64,000 nt of DNA. Origin: Acorus gramineus. Lineage: Eukaryota; Streptophyta; Magnoliopsida; Acorales; Acoraceae. The translations under genes and the position numbers were made by a program. Below are positions 62,184 through 64,000 of the stretch, piece after piece (the first letter of the stretch is position 1; every line of letters begins with the position of its first letter). The DNA is taken from the NCBI GenBank assembly GCA_030737835.1, contig CM060848.1:32173634-32237633 (forward strand). The letters run 5' to 3'. The notes below the pieces were generated by a model. That model was not told the DNA's origin. It saw only the letters and a program-made list of their open reading frames with translations, and did not search any database.

Positions 62184-62892
62184 TGTGAGAGTCCACACAA
62201 TGGTTTTGTCCCACATCTCATAGAGGAAAAGGATAGTTTGTGTTTATATGTGAGCACAACACACTCATACACAGAGGTATTTTAAGGTTGTGACCTCATT
62301 GAGGGGTAAAGTGGATAATATATTGTTGTGTTACATTGGGTATCAAAGTTTGTCTGTTCATAGCGATTTGGGTAGAACCCCACATCTGAGCATCTGGTCT
62401 ATTGAGGGGATCTTGTCTTAGGTCATGCTTATATCTGAGCACAACCTTCATATACTAATACATCTTTTAAAGCTGTGAGCTCAATCGGGGGATAAAGTGG
62501 ACAAAATTTATTGTGGAAGCTTGAGACATTACATCTGGAATCAGAGCTTTCTACTGCACCACGGGTTTCATACGAATCCACATGGGGTGTTGCCTTGTGT
62601 GGCCTATTAACAGGGTATTGGGCGGTCCATTTAGAGGATGTATGTTAAAGGGGTGTCGCCATGTCTGACCTATTGACGGGGTCTTGGGCTGAGCGAATCT
62701 AGAGTCGAATAGGCCCATATAGGCTGAGGGTGAGGTAAGTTTCTCACCATAGTTTAATTCCACATCACCTACTTGAGGGAGATATATGTGCTTTTATGTC
62801 GCACAACTAATACACACCAAGATATGTTTTAAAGCCGTGAATCCATTGAGGAAAAATGCAAGATATATTATTGTGTAAGCCTAGGAGTTGCA
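62184..62892 (+). mobile_element. TRIM-like element with three LTRs
   Basis: Three diverged short LTR units, about 62184-62335, 62370-62533 and 62730-62892, share agc(t)gtgag...attgaggggtaaagtgga and end ttaca or ttgca. The first two are followed by primer-site-like sequence, ttgggtatcaaag at 62336 and tctggaatcagagc at 62534, resembling initiator tRNA-Met sites. Small size, no coding capacity and an LTR-internal-LTR-internal-LTR order suggest a rearranged TRIM. It is an old, diverged fossil. Confidence 0.6.
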
Positions 62893-64000
62893 AAAGCTAT
62901 CTAGTTCACCTCAAACATAGCATCGTCAGCACCTATGCTTTATGTAAACTGTAATTATCCATGCCTGGTTATACACTAATTTACGGTGCATGTTGAACGG
63001 GTGGCTCAAACCCTTCAAACCTCAATTTTAGCTAGCCTGGAAGAAGATACCTCTCTCAAAAAAATACAATGTCTTGCTTATCTAATCTAGGTTTTTCATG
63101 AAAATATGAAATTGTATTGAAAAATCTTCAGTATTATATATATTCAGGATCCTGGATGTACAATATCATATATCCAAGATAGATCTTCAGAATTTTTGGA
63201 AATTCAAATCTTTTTTTGTTTTTAAATCTCGCAAAATACATCTTCAAAAATTATTAAAAACACATTGAAATTCCTTGAGAAAACGAGAACAAATGATGCA
63301 CCAATTCTTTTTTTATCAGTTACGAAGAACCCCAACAATAGTTGAAAATACCCTGGTTGCACACAGTCACCACAAACCGCGTGCATGGGTTAAGGCGGAT
63401 GGATAGGGTTGTGATGCCATATTCATAAAAAATTTAAAAACAAACTTGTTCAAAAAGATTTTTGAACTTTCTCCACTGAGTGAATCGATCTTTTTGAATG
63501 GTTGGTAGTTTGGCACTCACATGAACAATTTGAACAAAGGTTGTTCAAAAAGGTTTTAAATTGTTTTATTTCACAGATTTTTTTTCTTATGCTTGAAGTC
63601 CATCCAACCGGTTTTGCACTATTTAAAGCCAGACACTAGATTTTTCAGTTTTCATGATTAGCATTCGAACGGCTTCCAAAGCAGTTGAAACCAGTGTACA
63701 CATTTTGGTGATCATATGCCATTTGAATTGCTTATTGTCTATTCAGAATCTAAAAGTTTTCTGTAGCCTCGGCTGTTCGGATGGAAAATGTATTCATTTG
63801 AATGCCAAAAGGATAACATGCCGAAATTTAATTTTTCTAATGTATTTCTCTAGTATGATTGTGAATTATATATTTTTAAAAATATTTTGATGTTATTCTA
63901 AAACATATGCCAAAAAAAATTCTGTTCAAAAGTCTTTAGAGAAGTAGAGATGCTACATTCTGGAGGTCTCAATTCTTCAATCTTTGCTCTTCTGATCTTC
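62893..64000. other. AT-rich sequence to window end, nothing recognised
   Basis: Probably still within a Serinc intron, since the gene's last exons are missing. No supported exon or repeat boundary. Confidence 0.4.

Overview
The window is nuclear DNA of a seed plant, most likely a flowering plant with a repeat-rich genome. Evidence for this is a split Serinc-family gene with GT-AG introns, a captured plant beta-amylase exon, and plant-type Ty3/Gypsy, Ty1/Copia, TRIM, LINE, PIF/Harbinger-like, hAT-like and Mutator-like elements. I see no rRNA, tRNA or CRISPR. Genus and order cannot be fixed from the sequence.

Layout. Positions 1-7060 are the 3' part of a Tat-like Gypsy element. It carries minisatellites, a hAT-like MITE split by a solo LTR, and a Tourist-like MITE. 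Positions 7074-45401 are one large DNA element built as an inverted repeat: two arms of about 4 kb face each other around a 1.3 kb spacer. Without later insertions it would be about 8.2 kb. Each arm carries a copy of one exon, with intron flanks, of a plant beta-amylase gene, so the element looks like a foldback or Pack-MULE type gene-capturing transposon. The other 30 kb inside it are long-LTR Ty3/Gypsy elements of a Tekay/Del-like family, nested up to four deep. One composite element (9066-30114) lies in the left arm; three solo LTRs lie in the right arm, one of them inside another. Most junctions are fixed by exact target-site duplications.

Positions 45412-50336 are AT-rich spacer with a small foldback repeat and the remnant of a minus-strand Tat-type Gypsy element that keeps an antisense ORF. 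Positions 50337-56253 are a young Ty1/Copia element on the minus strand with near-identical 306 bp LTRs. It ends 83 bp before the start codon of the only clear host gene, a Serinc (TMS/TDE1) membrane protein at 56337-61393. Four exons (237 codons) of that gene are visible and the rest should lie past the right edge. Its second intron (3.2 kb) holds a LINE tail, a Mutator-type MITE and a 42 bp minisatellite. A rearranged TRIM array with three LTRs lies at 62184-62892.

The most notable system is the inverted-repeat element carrying the beta-amylase exon in both arms, later swollen by nested Gypsy insertions. Second is the architecture of the Gypsy LTRs themselves: a W-box cluster, a TATA-type promoter, a very GC-rich block bounded by conserved splice-like signals, and a G-rich tandem repeat.
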